In this document: positions 1-8,269 of the stretch, in pieces
Layout of the letters: each line of letters begins with the position of its first letter
How positions within the stretch are numbered: the first letter of the stretch is position 1
Source: an uncultured Alphaproteobacteria bacterium
GTDB lineage: Bacteria; Pseudomonadota; Alphaproteobacteria; Rhodobacterales; Rhodobacteraceae
Reading direction: 5' to 3'
Length of the DNA stretch: 57,347 bases
Assembly (NCBI GenBank): GCA_913031285.1
Contig: CAJWEI010000014.1
Span: 1-57,347, forward strand
Notes under the pieces: generated by a model
The model's input: the letters and a program-made list of their open reading frames with translations, nothing else
Databases searched by the model: none
What the model was told of the DNA's origin: nothing
Program-made: the position numbers and the translations under genes

Positions 1-204
1 CCCACCACTTAGTCTCCTCAAAACCGCAGGTAAGGCACAGTTTTGGGAAAGTTTTGAACTTTCAGGTGATTAGGTGGGGTAAAGCACCCTAAGGTCTCAC
101 AATTAGTCTCTGTTTGGCGCGTTTTCTGGGCGTATACGGCAAAAGTCTCAGCAGCGCATTTACGTGTGAGGTCTTGGGGTAGGTGACCACCAACATTCCC
201 AGAC

Positions 205-538
205 TGCACACCCAATTCCAGATGGAATCCCGTGTGCCTTCGGAGACTTCAAACTGAACTGGCCACTGAGTTTTGCTCCGGATCACCGACATACGCTCCC
301 GGACATGATCGCCCACTACGAGTGCGACAACCTTTAGTGAGACCAGATTACAGCTCCGCAGTTTGCTGTCGATTGCAAGATTAAATAGCGCAAGGTCTCT
401 GAGATCTTCGGCTAATTCAAGTCGCGCCTGAATGGCCCAGACCTGTTTTGGCAAGAGTGGGAGTTTCTGACCGACAATGCGCCCCTTGTTCCAAGCGCGG
501 CGCTTCGGTTTGACAGCTGGTAGATGAATTTTGGACAT
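205..538 (-). pseudogene. tyrosine recombinase/integrase, N-terminal remnant
   Basis: The reading frame starting at ATG 538 (MSKIHLPAVKPKRRAWNKG) matches, from memory, the opening of a common proteobacterial site-specific integrase (KLPLLPKQVWAIQARLELA, RDLALFNLAIDSKLRSCNLV, then SKTQWPVQFEVSEGTRDSIWNWV). The similarity stops near position 205. The usual second half, which carries the catalytic R-H-R-Y residues, is not found in any frame down to position 1. The gene therefore keeps only its N-terminal half and should be inactive. Together with the serine-recombinase remnants further right it marks this end of the window as a site of past mobile DNA. What destroyed the 3' half is not visible. 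Confidence 0.7.
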
Positions 539-811
539 AAGATATCCTCCATCCATCCATCCCGCTCCCAACATCAACACCGTGTTGACCGGTACAGTCT
601 TAAAAGAGGGCAAATGGCCGGTTCCATTCGAAGCCTGGACTTTCGTGTTGTTCGCAGCGAATGGCAGTTTTGAGCCCATTTTCCCAGTTTTCTGCGCCGC
701 CGCAAATGACCGTTATCGGAAAATTGGCGAACCGTTGTCTGCAATGCTTGCCCCCCAAATCTGCAATAGTCTTTATACTCACGTAAGAAGGGAATTTCGC
801 TCAATTCGTAA
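539..811. other. gene-free stretch between integrase remnant and membrane-protein operon
   Basis: Open frames exist on both strands, but none resembles a known family or has a credible ribosome-binding site. I see no tRNA, hairpin or clear repeat. The stretch lies between the start of the integrase remnant and the end of a leftward operon, so it is probably degraded spacer. Confidence 0.35.
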
Positions 812-1096
812 CTATGGAAGTGGGAAACATCCGAGCAATCCAGCCGGTAGTACAATCAATGCGCCTGCCGCATAGAGTTTTTCCCCCAGTGCTCGTTCAT
901 CTGATTCTACAGTGATCCAGAAATCGCCAATGTCTACGACGCCTACATTCGCCGGCAATCGAGATATAAATCCTTCGTTCGGAAACAAGGCCATAGCGCC
1001 GGGCGCAACGTCGGTAAAATACATCACGCCAAGTTGGAGCGAAATCCACCCAATCAAGACGACGACGACTGACGCAATCCAAGATCTAATAGTCAT
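812..1096 (-). CDS. small membrane protein, last gene of FAD-oxidase operon
   Basis: A 94-residue protein with one hydrophobic segment at about residues 5-28 (WIASVVVVLIGWISLQLGVM) and a second near the C-terminus (AAGALIVLPAGLLGC). The middle, DVAPGAMALFPNEGF to WITVESDERAL, would face the periplasm if the first segment is an anchor. The start overlaps the end of the preceding gene by 11 bases, so it is probably translated with it. I do not recognise a family. The C-terminus runs into sequence that looks non-coding, so the gene may be slightly truncated. Confidence 0.5.
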   Translation of the reverse strand: MTIRSWIASVVVVLIGWISLQLGVMYFTDVAPGAMALFPNEGFISRLPANVGVVDIGDFWITVESDERALGEKLYAAGALIVLPAGLLGCFPLP

Positions 1097-2129
1097 GGAT
1101 GTGTTCCAAAGTCAGACCCCGTTCATCAAGTCCACGCAGGACCACAGCCAATTTGGACACAGGCAATAGGATCAGGTTACGAGTGTCGTCATAGCCTTGA
1201 CGACCAAAACTATACAGCGCTTCATCTAGACCCGCGACCTCGGAGGTCACTGTGAACAGAATATCATCATTGCCGGCAATCTCGACGAAATCCCCGCCAG
1301 CCTTGGCCCATTGCAACAAAAGTTCTGTCAGGGCGCGATAGCGGGGTGTCTCGATTTCGATGCCGTCTGGGCGCATGGCGATCACATCTACATCGTCAAA
1401 GGCCGCAAGATCAACGGCACCTAGCCCAGTGAGGATCATCCGTAATCGCAAGGCGTCGGGTTCCATGTTGGCCACAGCCGCGGCGATAACACTGGCATAA
1501 CCCGCCTTGGCTTTATATTCCAAGCCAACCGCGAACCGTCTTTCGTGATCCCGAAATACCTCTGTTGTGATGTCGCTGATGTCGGTTGCGTCCTGCGTAA
1601 AGTCCCATTGATACCATGGCACTTGACGCAAAAACTGTGCATACTCAGCCGCCTGCTGTGCGGTCAAATCATCCAACGGCGCACGGGTTTCACCGCGTAT
1701 CAATGTCGCCATGCGACCAATAGTTTCTTCGTAGAGACCCTTTGCCAAAAGCTCTGCGGTGAAGCTGACCCCGATTGTGTAAACAGTCGATTTATATTCC
1801 GACGGGAACCCGCCATGCGGTCCAGACGCCTTGGACAGGCTGCAAAGCGATGCCCAAAACCCACCAATTGCAGGCAGATACTTGTAGTCATGAGGATCGC
1901 CCGTGCTGATGACCTTAGCATAATCATCGTAGGCATGGACGATGTGCCATTCGGGGTACGTCAAAAGCGTACGACCTTCAGGCCGGTGCTGGTCTGGCGG
2001 CAGGATCGCCGCATACTCCGGTCCACCACCCTCCGGCCGACAAGCCAATTCGATATAGCCAATAGGAGCAAGCAGCCCGATCACGAGCAGCAGTAGGATA
2101 CCAACGGCACGTTTCAGCAACCGCTTCAT
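1086..2129 (-). CDS. conserved hypothetical membrane-anchored protein
   Basis: A 347-residue protein with one N-terminal membrane segment (residues about 8-28, VGILLLLVIGLLAPIGYIEL), then a soluble domain rich in acidic and aromatic residues (LTYPEWHIVHAYDDYAKV, then PHDYKYLPAIGGFWASLCSL). No catalytic motif stands out. Its ATG overlaps the stop of the upstream gene in an ATGA junction (2126-2129), so it is translationally coupled to the four-TM protein and, through it, to the FAD oxidase. The domain probably lies on the periplasmic side. The function is unknown; a role as partner of the oxidase is inferred only from the operon. Confidence 0.65.
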   Translation of the reverse strand: MKRLLKRAVGILLLLVIGLLAPIGYIELACRPEGGGPEYAAILPPDQHRPEGRTLLTYPEWHIVHAYDDYAKVISTGDPHDYKYLPAIGGFWASLCSLSKASGPHGGFPSEYKSTVYTIGVSFTAELLAKGLYEETIGRMATLIRGETRAPLDDLTAQQAAEYAQFLRQVPWYQWDFTQDATDISDITTEVFRDHERRFAVGLEYKAKAGYASVIAAAVANMEPDALRLRMILTGLGAVDLAAFDDVDVIAMRPDGIEIETPRYRALTELLLQWAKAGGDFVEIAGNDDILFTVTSEVAGLDEALYSFGRQGYDDTRNLILLPVSKLAVVLRGLDERGLTLEHIHDY

Positions 2130-2533
2130 ACGGTGCGACCCAACCGTAATCCAGCAATCAACGCCACACCACCAAGGGCAATATGTGGCAAATTCGCGAG
2201 CACTCTGAATAGAGTAACTGACAACCCGTCCGAGGCGTTGGTGAAGATACCAAAGTCCAGATAGCCCCAGCCAGTCAAAAAGCCCAACGCCCCATCACCA
2301 AGATAAAGCGCGCCAAAGATGACCAAGAAGACTTTGCTGGCCCGCGCGCCCAACAGCGCCGCTGCCAAAGCCCAAAGGGCTGAAACCAAATGCAACATGT
2401 CGTCAAACAGGTCGAGCGCGAAGATGCCGAATGCCAGCCCTGCATCGTCCGTTATACCTGGTACATAGTTCAAGCCTGCGGCTGCCAGCAGGACAACGAA
2501 ATATCCGAGCACAAATTTTTGGAGCAAAGTCAT
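2126..2533 (-). CDS. four-TM membrane protein in FAD-oxidase operon
   Basis: A 135-residue, very hydrophobic protein with about four membrane segments: residues 5-25, 45-65 (MLHLVSALWALAAALLGA), 68-88 (VFLVIFGALYLGDGALGFL) and 110-130. The layout resembles DUF4383-type small membrane proteins, but I assign this only loosely. Its start shares an ATGA overlap with the stop of the FAD oxidase gene (2530-2533), and its stop has the same overlap with the next gene. Such tight coupling suggests the products are made in fixed proportion and perhaps form a membrane complex. Confidence 0.65.
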   Translation of the reverse strand: MTLLQKFVLGYFVVLLAAAGLNYVPGITDDAGLAFGIFALDLFDDMLHLVSALWALAAALLGARASKVFLVIFGALYLGDGALGFLTGWGYLDFGIFTNASDGLSVTLFRVLANLPHIALGGVALIAGLRLGRTV

Positions 2534-4026
2534 AAGGCCTCCAAGTAGCTATCCCAAAGATTGTTCCGTAGCAGAAGATCAGGGTCCATTGCCCGTTTCG
2601 CTGCTGCGAATTCCGATGCACGCGGATACGCCCGCGTAAATTGATCTTGTCGTGCGTGTGGCCGGTAAGGCAGATAATATGTTCCACCAATCGAAATTAC
2701 ACCATCAATCAGTTCTTGCGTCATACGTCGCATATCGGCTTCAGCACGGGCGGTCAGTTCTTGACTGAACGACATCACAGCTGCAATTCGTGAGGTTGTG
2801 GCATATCCGAGCCAGCTGGCCGAGTCAGTGTCTACAAAACGCAATGTCACGTTCAGAAACTCTTGATACGAACCCGGGATTACTCTGCGGCACAACATCG
2901 CAAACTCTGCAAAGCGATCTGGCGAGATAAAATACTCGTGCAAAATGTCTGTGCGGTCAGGATTACGGTCATCAAGCGTCACCACAGGTTCATTGATAAG
3001 ATTATTACGCGTGACGGGGCCGCTAGCCAATTTAGTCGCAAGATCAGCCTCAAACCACCATCGAAGCCGCTTCATCCGCTCGTTCCCAAGCTGGGCGCGA
3101 TAAATACGGCTTGCGACCTTCGCAGCTGCACCAGATCCACTTGCAGCAGGCAGGTCACTTTGATCGGTGCTCGGCCGATAGGTAATTAGCAAAGCATCAG
3201 ACATAAAACTTGCGCGCTGCACGTTGAGCCGCCCGTAAGCCATTTTCACTGTTTCATCCGCAAGCGCCTCAATGAATTTGTCTCCAAATATCTCAGCAGG
3301 CATTTCCGCAAATGTGGGCTCGAGGCGTTGGTTCTGTGCCAGATCAACATCCATCTGCGTTATGATCCCTGTTAGGCCATACCCACCCATGGTCATTCCA
3401 AACAGATCAGGGTTTTTAGTGCGAGAACATGTTGCAAGAGTACCATCGGGCAAGATCATATCAAACGACCGAACGGAGCTGCCCATCGGCCCTTCTTTCA
3501 CGGGCCAACCATGGGCATTCACACAAAACGTCGCTGCGATGCCAAAGTCATTGTTCGATTGCATGACGCGCGGGCCCAAGCCAATCGGATCGGCCGTCGC
3601 AATCACATCGCTCCAGCGCGCACCTGCGTGTACGCGCATCAATTGATTGACAGAGTCCGGTTCGACAAGCCCATTCTCGAACGTAATTGCATGACCCTCC
3701 CTCGGAATGGCTTGCCCACCCATGGAATGACGCGCGGCACCGACATTTACCGGACGGTTGTTGGCACGGGCTTCGTCTAATTCCGCACGGATTGAAGCGA
3801 TCAACTGCTCTCCAGGGTCGTCCTTTAAAATGATGTGTCGGAATATACTCGTCTCGCTAAGTTCGCTGGCATCATTCAATGTCCCAGCAGTACCAATTGG
3901 TTCAATCGATCGAGTCCCATCAAGCGTGGGATTTGACGATGAGAATGACTTCGTTAGCAATCCACCTATAACCGCGCCACCACCCAAAAGTGCAGCCCGG
4001 CGGCCAATTTTAGATTTTAATTCCAA
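2530..4026 (-). CDS. FAD-binding oxidase, vanillyl-alcohol-oxidase family, Tat-type signal
   Basis: A long in-frame extension goes up to 4200, but the best start is TTG at 4026: it has a GAGG ribosome site eight bases upstream and gives an N-terminus with twin arginines and a hydrophobic run (IGRRAALLGGGAVIGGLL), a Tat-type signal. The product is about 498 residues. The PCMH-type FAD domain is visible as VNVGAARHSMGGQAI, whose histidine is where this family can bind flavin covalently, followed by VHAGARWSDVI and NDFGIAATFCVNAHGW. The C-terminal part (SYQEFLNVTLRFVDTD, then GGTYYLPYRPHARQDQF) resembles the substrate domain of sugar-lactone oxidases. It heads a coupled operon of three membrane proteins. 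The substrate is unknown. Confidence 0.8.
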   Translation of the reverse strand: MELKSKIGRRAALLGGGAVIGGLLTKSFSSSNPTLDGTRSIEPIGTAGTLNDASELSETSIFRHIILKDDPGEQLIASIRAELDEARANNRPVNVGAARHSMGGQAIPREGHAITFENGLVEPDSVNQLMRVHAGARWSDVIATADPIGLGPRVMQSNNDFGIAATFCVNAHGWPVKEGPMGSSVRSFDMILPDGTLATCSRTKNPDLFGMTMGGYGLTGIITQMDVDLAQNQRLEPTFAEMPAEIFGDKFIEALADETVKMAYGRLNVQRASFMSDALLITYRPSTDQSDLPAASGSGAAAKVASRIYRAQLGNERMKRLRWWFEADLATKLASGPVTRNNLINEPVVTLDDRNPDRTDILHEYFISPDRFAEFAMLCRRVIPGSYQEFLNVTLRFVDTDSASWLGYATTSRIAAVMSFSQELTARAEADMRRMTQELIDGVISIGGTYYLPYRPHARQDQFTRAYPRASEFAAAKRAMDPDLLLRNNLWDSYLEAL

Positions 4027-4295
4027 TTTTAAACCCTCGGGTTTTGAACTACAGTTGCGACGTGACGTCTCACAGTTGAATTTAGAGTATGGATTTACTG
4101 ACCCACGTTTTGCAACCGGTAAAAAGAGAGGCCATTTTATAAAAGAAGTAGGCCTTGGTGTTGGGCATCCTTGGCTTGATCGCAATGATTGCACGTCCAC
4201 CGGTCGCCATTATGTCGTGGATATCGCCAACCAGTGGGTTGAGTTTGAGCGTCTACCTTGATCAATCCATTCTTTTGTCATAGATTTTTTAGGCC

Positions 4296-4469
4296 CACGG
4301 GTTGGGCTTGTGGAATGCGGTTGACCGAGTGACGGTAACTCGCATCCCGATCTTAGTTACAAATTTTCTGATTTTGGGGTTAATCGTCTGGCAAAGTTGG
4401 TTCAAATTGGGCCCGTTCGAATGGATATTACGGCGGATCACTTTTGCTGGAACCCGCTCCCGCTCGTAA
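4296..4469 (+). pseudogene. DUF418 (YeiB-type) membrane protein, C-terminal remnant
   Basis: This frame reads LWNAVDRVTVTRIPILV, then NFLILGLIVWQSWFKLGPF and EWILRRITFAG, and ends at TAA 4467-4469. The pattern of a hydrophobic helix, W-x-x-x-F-x-x-GP-x-EW and then R-x-x-T-F/Y is the typical C-terminus of DUF418 membrane proteins. There is no start codon with a ribosome site and no upstream part of the protein, so only the last 50 or so residues survive. The call rests on memory of the family motif. Confidence 0.55.
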
Positions 4470-4734
4470 CAGTTTGGTGCTTACGCAGACATTCATATCG
4501 TTCACAATACCGGATAATTGGGCTCTAAACTACTATTTGCTGCGCATTGTATAAGGGTCAGCTATGCGGACGAACTGTGAATTGGCTGCGGGCGCACCAA
4601 GCTCCAGATTGAGAATGCCTGCCAAAATGATCTCACCAATGTAGCTTTTTTCCTTTAACCAAGAAACGGGTCGTCTTGGTCAGTTCGGCTGATGTAAAAA
4701 AAATACCAAGAGCACCAAAACTGGACAACATAAT
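4470..4734. other. gene-free stretch between two transporter-type remnants
   Basis: I see no recognisable coding frame, RNA gene or strong hairpin here. The stretch joins the DUF418 remnant to the DMT-transporter remnant and looks like decayed sequence. Confidence 0.3.
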
Positions 4735-5106
4735 ATGAGCAAAGCTGCTGTGCTAAAATTTGATTTCAAATCTACTATAATGTTGCTTTTGCTAGCAGCG
4801 GTATGGGGCGGGTCGTTCTTCTTTGGTGAGGTCGCTCTACGCGAAGTTCCTCCACTCACCATTACCCTGCATAGGGTAGTGTAAGCCTTGCCAATCTTGG
4901 CGGTGATTGTATTCCTTAACGGAATTGCATTGCCACGATCCCTAAGTGTCTGGGGTGCCTATCTGGTTATGGGCGCACTCAATAATGCCATCCCATTTTC
5001 ACTAATTTTCTGGGGTCAGACACAGATTGAAAGCGGGTTAGCTTCCATTTTGAACGGAACTACAGCCATGTTTGCAGCTGTTGTGGCAGGGCTGTTGCTA
5101 GTTGAT
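4735..5106 (+). pseudogene. DMT/EamA-family transporter, nonsense mutation and 3' truncation
   Basis: From ATG 4735 the frame reads LLLLAAVWGGSFFFGEVAL, a typical EamA start. It hits TAA at 4882-4884 (codon 50), then continues in the same frame as LPILAVIVFLNGIALP, WGAYLVMGALNNAIPFSLI and ASILNGTTAMFAAVVAGLLL. The match breaks after about 5104, where the complementary strand becomes the C-terminal region of a serine recombinase. The gene thus has an internal stop and has lost its second half to a rearrangement. The surviving part covers about four of the usual ten helices. Intact relatives export small metabolites; this copy cannot. Confidence 0.75.
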
Positions 5107-6150
5107 CTACGCGCATCCGCGATCAGTACAATGAGATCCGGGTCAGGTTGCGGCGCATCCTTTGGCACAAGACAATCGGTTTTGCTCTGCCCTTCTGGCG
5201 TTTTTCGAACGCGGCCTCGAAGGATCCGAGAATGGGGCCACACTCAGTATTCTCATAAACCAGTGCATGAAGGTTCAAGTGAACTTTTTTCGGTCCTTCC
5301 GAAGGTCGATACGCGCATTGACGCGGCCCAATTCTTTTGAGGCGGCTTTGATCCCATAAGTGGCAAGATCCTTTCGCAGCTGGCAGGCCCCCGCAATGAC
5401 TGTAGCGACCGAGTTACTAATAACATCTGCCCCCGCGATCTGATCCACCAACCAAGTTTTGTCACCCAACCTGGCCTTGAGGCTGCAGAATACACGGCAC
5501 TCAATCTCTCCGGCTGGCAGGCTCTCTACATTTGTTCGGTCCTCGTCGCCTTATGACTTCAATGTGTAGTACCACTAACGTTTCGTCTGGGTCGCTCCTT
5601 CCTGGCGTACATTCTTGCTAGCGTAGGTCGTGCGCATCACCCGCCCATGAGTGTGATAAAGCAGGCCATCAAGGGCGCGCGGCGCGGCGTTGCGTTTTGA
5701 TCTTTCTGCCGCCGTGATCTGCCAGTAGCGCTTGGACGTTCTGCCAAATGGCCTCGTCAATAATGGCTTGGTGCAACCCGTCATAGATTGCATCCTTGTG
5801 ATGGGTTCTGCCAATGTAAACCGGGTTACACAGGATGTTGTATAGCGCACCACGCGAGAAGGCTTCGCAACCCGTTGTGCGACCGTGTCGATTGGTCCGT
5901 AGTTTACTGACAAGACCCTGTTCGTTAAGCCGTGTTGACAATTCCCAGACCGATACTGTCGCAATATATTCAGCAAAGATCGTCTGGATGGATCTGGCTT
6001 TGGGTTCGTTGACGACCAGCGCTTTGTCTTTAACGTCGAAACCCATGGGCACGGCACCCCCCATCCAAATGCCTTTGCGCTTAGAAGCAGCAACCTTTTC
6101 CCTGATGCGCTCGGCCTTTGATGAAATTCTGGCTCGAAAAAAATAGGGGC
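5105..6150 (-). pseudogene. large serine recombinase, multiply frameshifted, N-terminal domain lost
   Basis: Reading leftward from about 6150, one frame gives GIWMGGAVPMGFDVKDKALV, IFAEYIATVSVWELSTRLN and FSRGALYNILCNPVYIGR, the PF07508 'recombinase' domain. Other frames then give DGLLYHTHGRVMRTTYASKN, the start of the zinc-ribbon part, then TWLVDQIAGADVI, and finally PKDAPQPDPDLIVLIADAR near 5110-5190. At least three frame changes and several stops interrupt it. The N-terminal resolvase domain with its catalytic serine is missing, and the C-terminus ends where the DMT remnant begins. A C-terminal fragment of the same kind of protein lies at 27125-27320. Confidence 0.8.
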
Positions 6151-6400
6151 TGGCAATAGGCAGCTTTTGGCCGTTCGCGCTCGTTCAGCCTAAAACCCCG
6201 AAGGACCGGAAAGTCCGCACAGCTGACCTTTGTATAGCGCACAGCGAACGGTAGCTATGTGGACAAAACCGCCCTTACAAGGACGAGTTCTCATATCGGC
6301 TTTCCAAAACGAGTTGACTTTTTGAAGGATGAATTGATAGGCGCGGATTAGCCATTTAATATCGGATGTCTTGACCATGAGTCTACTTGACCAAATTCAC
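6151..6400. other. gene-free stretch upstream of the arsenic operon
   Basis: No recognisable frame on either strand. The part nearest the ars start is AT-rich and probably holds the promoter, but I cannot place a convincing -35/-10 pair. The left part follows directly on the recombinase remnant. Confidence 0.3.
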
Positions 6401-6413
6401 ATAATTCAATTAT
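6401..6413. promoter_or_regulatory. candidate ArsR operator
   Basis: ATAATT-C-AATTAT is a perfect 13-base palindrome ending ten bases before the ATG of the ArsR-ArsC fusion. ArsR/SmtB repressors usually bind AT-rich imperfect palindromes overlapping their own promoter, so autoregulation of the operon through this site is a reasonable inference. No Shine-Dalgarno sequence sits between the palindrome and the ATG. Confidence 0.5.
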
Positions 6414-6422
6414 TTATAAAAT

Positions 6423-7274
6423 ATGGAATCAATACTCACAGACCGGCTCACTATTCTTAGCCACCCTCACCGGCTGTCGGTGTTTCGATTGCTCATGCGC
6501 CGCTACCCAGATGAGCTACCAGCTGGTGAAATCGTCGAAGCGTTGCGACTCAAGGCCAGTACTGCATCGGTCTATCTTTCAGCCCTAACCCAAGCGGATC
6601 TAATCTTGCAGCGCCGAGACGGAACCCGCCTGCTTTATGCCATTAATCTCGATGCCGCTGGTGAGGTTGTTGCAGATCTGTTTGTTGATTGTTGTCGCGG
6701 ACGGGCTGACCTATGCCTACCAGAATTCTCTGGTTATCTTAGGAAGATCTCTCCCATGGCTGACAAAAAGTTAAACGTCCTCTTTGTTTGCAATAGAAAC
6801 TCTGCCCGCTCGATTATCGCCGAGACCATTTTGCGGGATAGGGTGGGTGATAAGTTCACTGCATATTCCGCTGGCACAGCGCATCGCTCAGAGCTGAACC
6901 CGTTTGCGGTCGAAATACTCACATCAAAGGGACATGATGTATCGCTTTTGCGATCCAAGAACATCGCAGAATTTCAGGGGGCTGACGCTCCATGTATGGA
7001 TTTTGTCTTTACCGTCTGTAATCGTGCCGCCAATGAAGAGTGCCCCACTTGGCCGGGTCAGCCCGTCTCTGGTCATTGGGGTATGCCGGACCCTGTGAAG
7101 GCTGAGGGAAGCGATGCAGAAAAGCGTCTTTCATTCCATCAAACTTACTGGGCGCTGCATAACCGGATCATGGCATTTGCTCCATTGTCATTCGAAAACT
7201 TAGACCGTGGCTCGCTACAAAAACGTGTTGATGAAATTGGCAAAGAAACTGCCAAACAGGAATACCAACTATGA
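6423..7274 (+). CDS. ArsR-type repressor fused to LMW-phosphatase-type arsenate reductase
   Basis: A 283-residue fusion. Residues 1-105 are a winged-helix ArsR domain ([16 protein letters not shown], then [19 protein letters not shown]). Residues 115-280 are a low-molecular-weight phosphatase / ArsC domain with the C-x5-R loop CNRNSAR (C123, R129) and the distal acid loop GMPDPV. The linker region holds C90, C91 and C98 ([10 protein letters not shown]), which could sense arsenite; that is inference. The first gene of the ars operon, it overlaps the GAPDH start in ATGA. The ATG lacks a ribosome site and lies close to a palindrome, so translation may be leaderless. The C-terminus should reduce arsenate or act on a phosphorylated partner; the N-terminus should repress the operon. 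Confidence 0.85.
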   Translation: MESILTDRLTILSHPHRLSVFRLLMRRYPDELPAGEIVEALRLKASTASVYLSALTQADLILQRRDGTRLLYAINLDAAGEVVADLFVDCCRGRADLCLPEFSGYLRKISPMADKKLNVLFVCNRNSARSIIAETILRDRVGDKFTAYSAGTAHRSELNPFAVEILTSKGHDVSLLRSKNIAEFQGADAPCMDFVFTVCNRAANEECPTWPGQPVSGHWGMPDPVKAEGSDAEKRLSFHQTYWALHNRIMAFAPLSFENLDRGSLQKRVDEIGKETAKQEYQL

Positions 7275-8269
7275 CTACATACGCTCTCAACGGCCTTGGC
7301 CGGATCGGCAAGCTCACCCTTCGCCTACTCTTGCAGCAAGGCGCAAAGATCGCCTTTATTAACGACGCCGTTGGCTATCCCGCTATGCACGCACATCTAC
7401 TAGAGTTTGATTCTGTCCATGGGCGGTGGCCGGTGGCATTTGAAGCAGGTGAGAGGTCGATCAGCATTGATAGCACACGCATTCCGGTCACCAGCACCCC
7501 TAATCTGGAAGACCTGACACTGGACGGCGTGGATTTGGTGATTGATTGCACTGGCGCATTCAAGACGGAGGTCAAACTGGCCCCGTATTTTGCGGCCGGC
7601 GTGAAAAAGGTTGTCGTTTCTGCACCCGTCAAAGACGGGCCAACGGCCAATATTGTCTACGGCGTCAATGATGACTTCTATGATGCGGACATCCACAAAA
7701 TTGTGACTGCCGCCAGCTGCACGACAAACTGCCTCGCGCCTGTGGTGAAGGTATTGCTCGAAGGGATCGGAATCAAGCACGGCTCAATTACGACGATCCA
7801 CGATGTGACCAATACCCAAACGATTGTGGATCGCCCCGCCAAGGATTTTCGCCGTGCGCGCTCGGCGCTCACTAACCTTATCCCGACCACAACGGGATCC
7901 GCTACAGCGATCACGCTGATCTATCCCGAGTTGAAGGGCAAGTTGAACGGCCATGCCGTACGAGTACCACTTCTGAACGCATCTATCACAGACTGCGTGT
8001 TCGAAATGGCGCGCCAAACGACCGTGGAAGAAGTGAATGGCCTTTTCAAAGCTGCAGCCGAAGGTCCACTCAATGGTATCCTAGGATATGAGACACGGCC
8101 GCTTGTCTCCTCGGACTACACCAACGATCAGCGTAGTGGCATCATTGATGCGCCGTCTACGATGGTGGTGAACGGCACCCAGCTCAAAGTTTACGCTTGG
8201 TATGACAACGAGATGGGCTATGCACATCGCTTGGTCGATGTGGCCCTTATGGTTGGCGGTAAGCTGTGA
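7271..8269 (+). CDS. ArsJ-associated glyceraldehyde-3-phosphate dehydrogenase
   Basis: A 332-residue type I GAPDH with the NAD fold at the start ([16 protein letters not shown]), the catalytic [11 protein letters not shown] motif (C150) and the C-terminal [15 protein letters not shown]. In ArsJ operons this enzyme uses arsenate in place of phosphate and makes 1-arseno-3-phosphoglycerate, which ArsJ then exports; that role is established for the family and inferred here from gene order. The start overlaps the upstream stop (ATGA) and the stop overlaps the arsJ start (GTGA), so the three genes are translationally coupled. A decayed relative lies at 41935-42932. Confidence 0.9.
   Translation: MTTYALNGLGRIGKLTLRLLLQQGAKIAFINDAVGYPAMHAHLLEFDSVHGRWPVAFEAGERSISIDSTRIPVTSTPNLEDLTLDGVDLVIDCTGAFKTEVKLAPYFAAGVKKVVVSAPVKDGPTANIVYGVNDDFYDADIHKIVTAASCTTNCLAPVVKVLLEGIGIKHGSITTIHDVTNTQTIVDRPAKDFRRARSALTNLIPTTTGSATAITLIYPELKGKLNGHAVRVPLLNASITDCVFEMARQTTVEEVNGLFKAAAEGPLNGILGYETRPLVSSDYTNDQRSGIIDAPSTMVVNGTQLKVYAWYDNEMGYAHRLVDVALMVGGKL

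Noticed and set aside
1545-2096. Plus-strand frame of 183 codons
   Set aside because: It lies opposite the coupled membrane-protein gene and its composition (many Arg, Cys, His) is that of a reverse-frame shadow.
4143-4261. Plus-strand reading VGHPWLDRNDCTSTGRHYVV and QWVEFERL, protein-like
   Set aside because: It looks like the end of a real gene, but I recognise no family, there is no start, and the rest of the frame is the complement of the FAD oxidase. Not listed as a feature.
5016-5243. Minus-strand frame of 75 codons read as an independent gene
   Set aside because: Its second half is the tail of the serine-recombinase remnant (PDPDLIVLIADAR) and its end is the complement of the DMT remnant.
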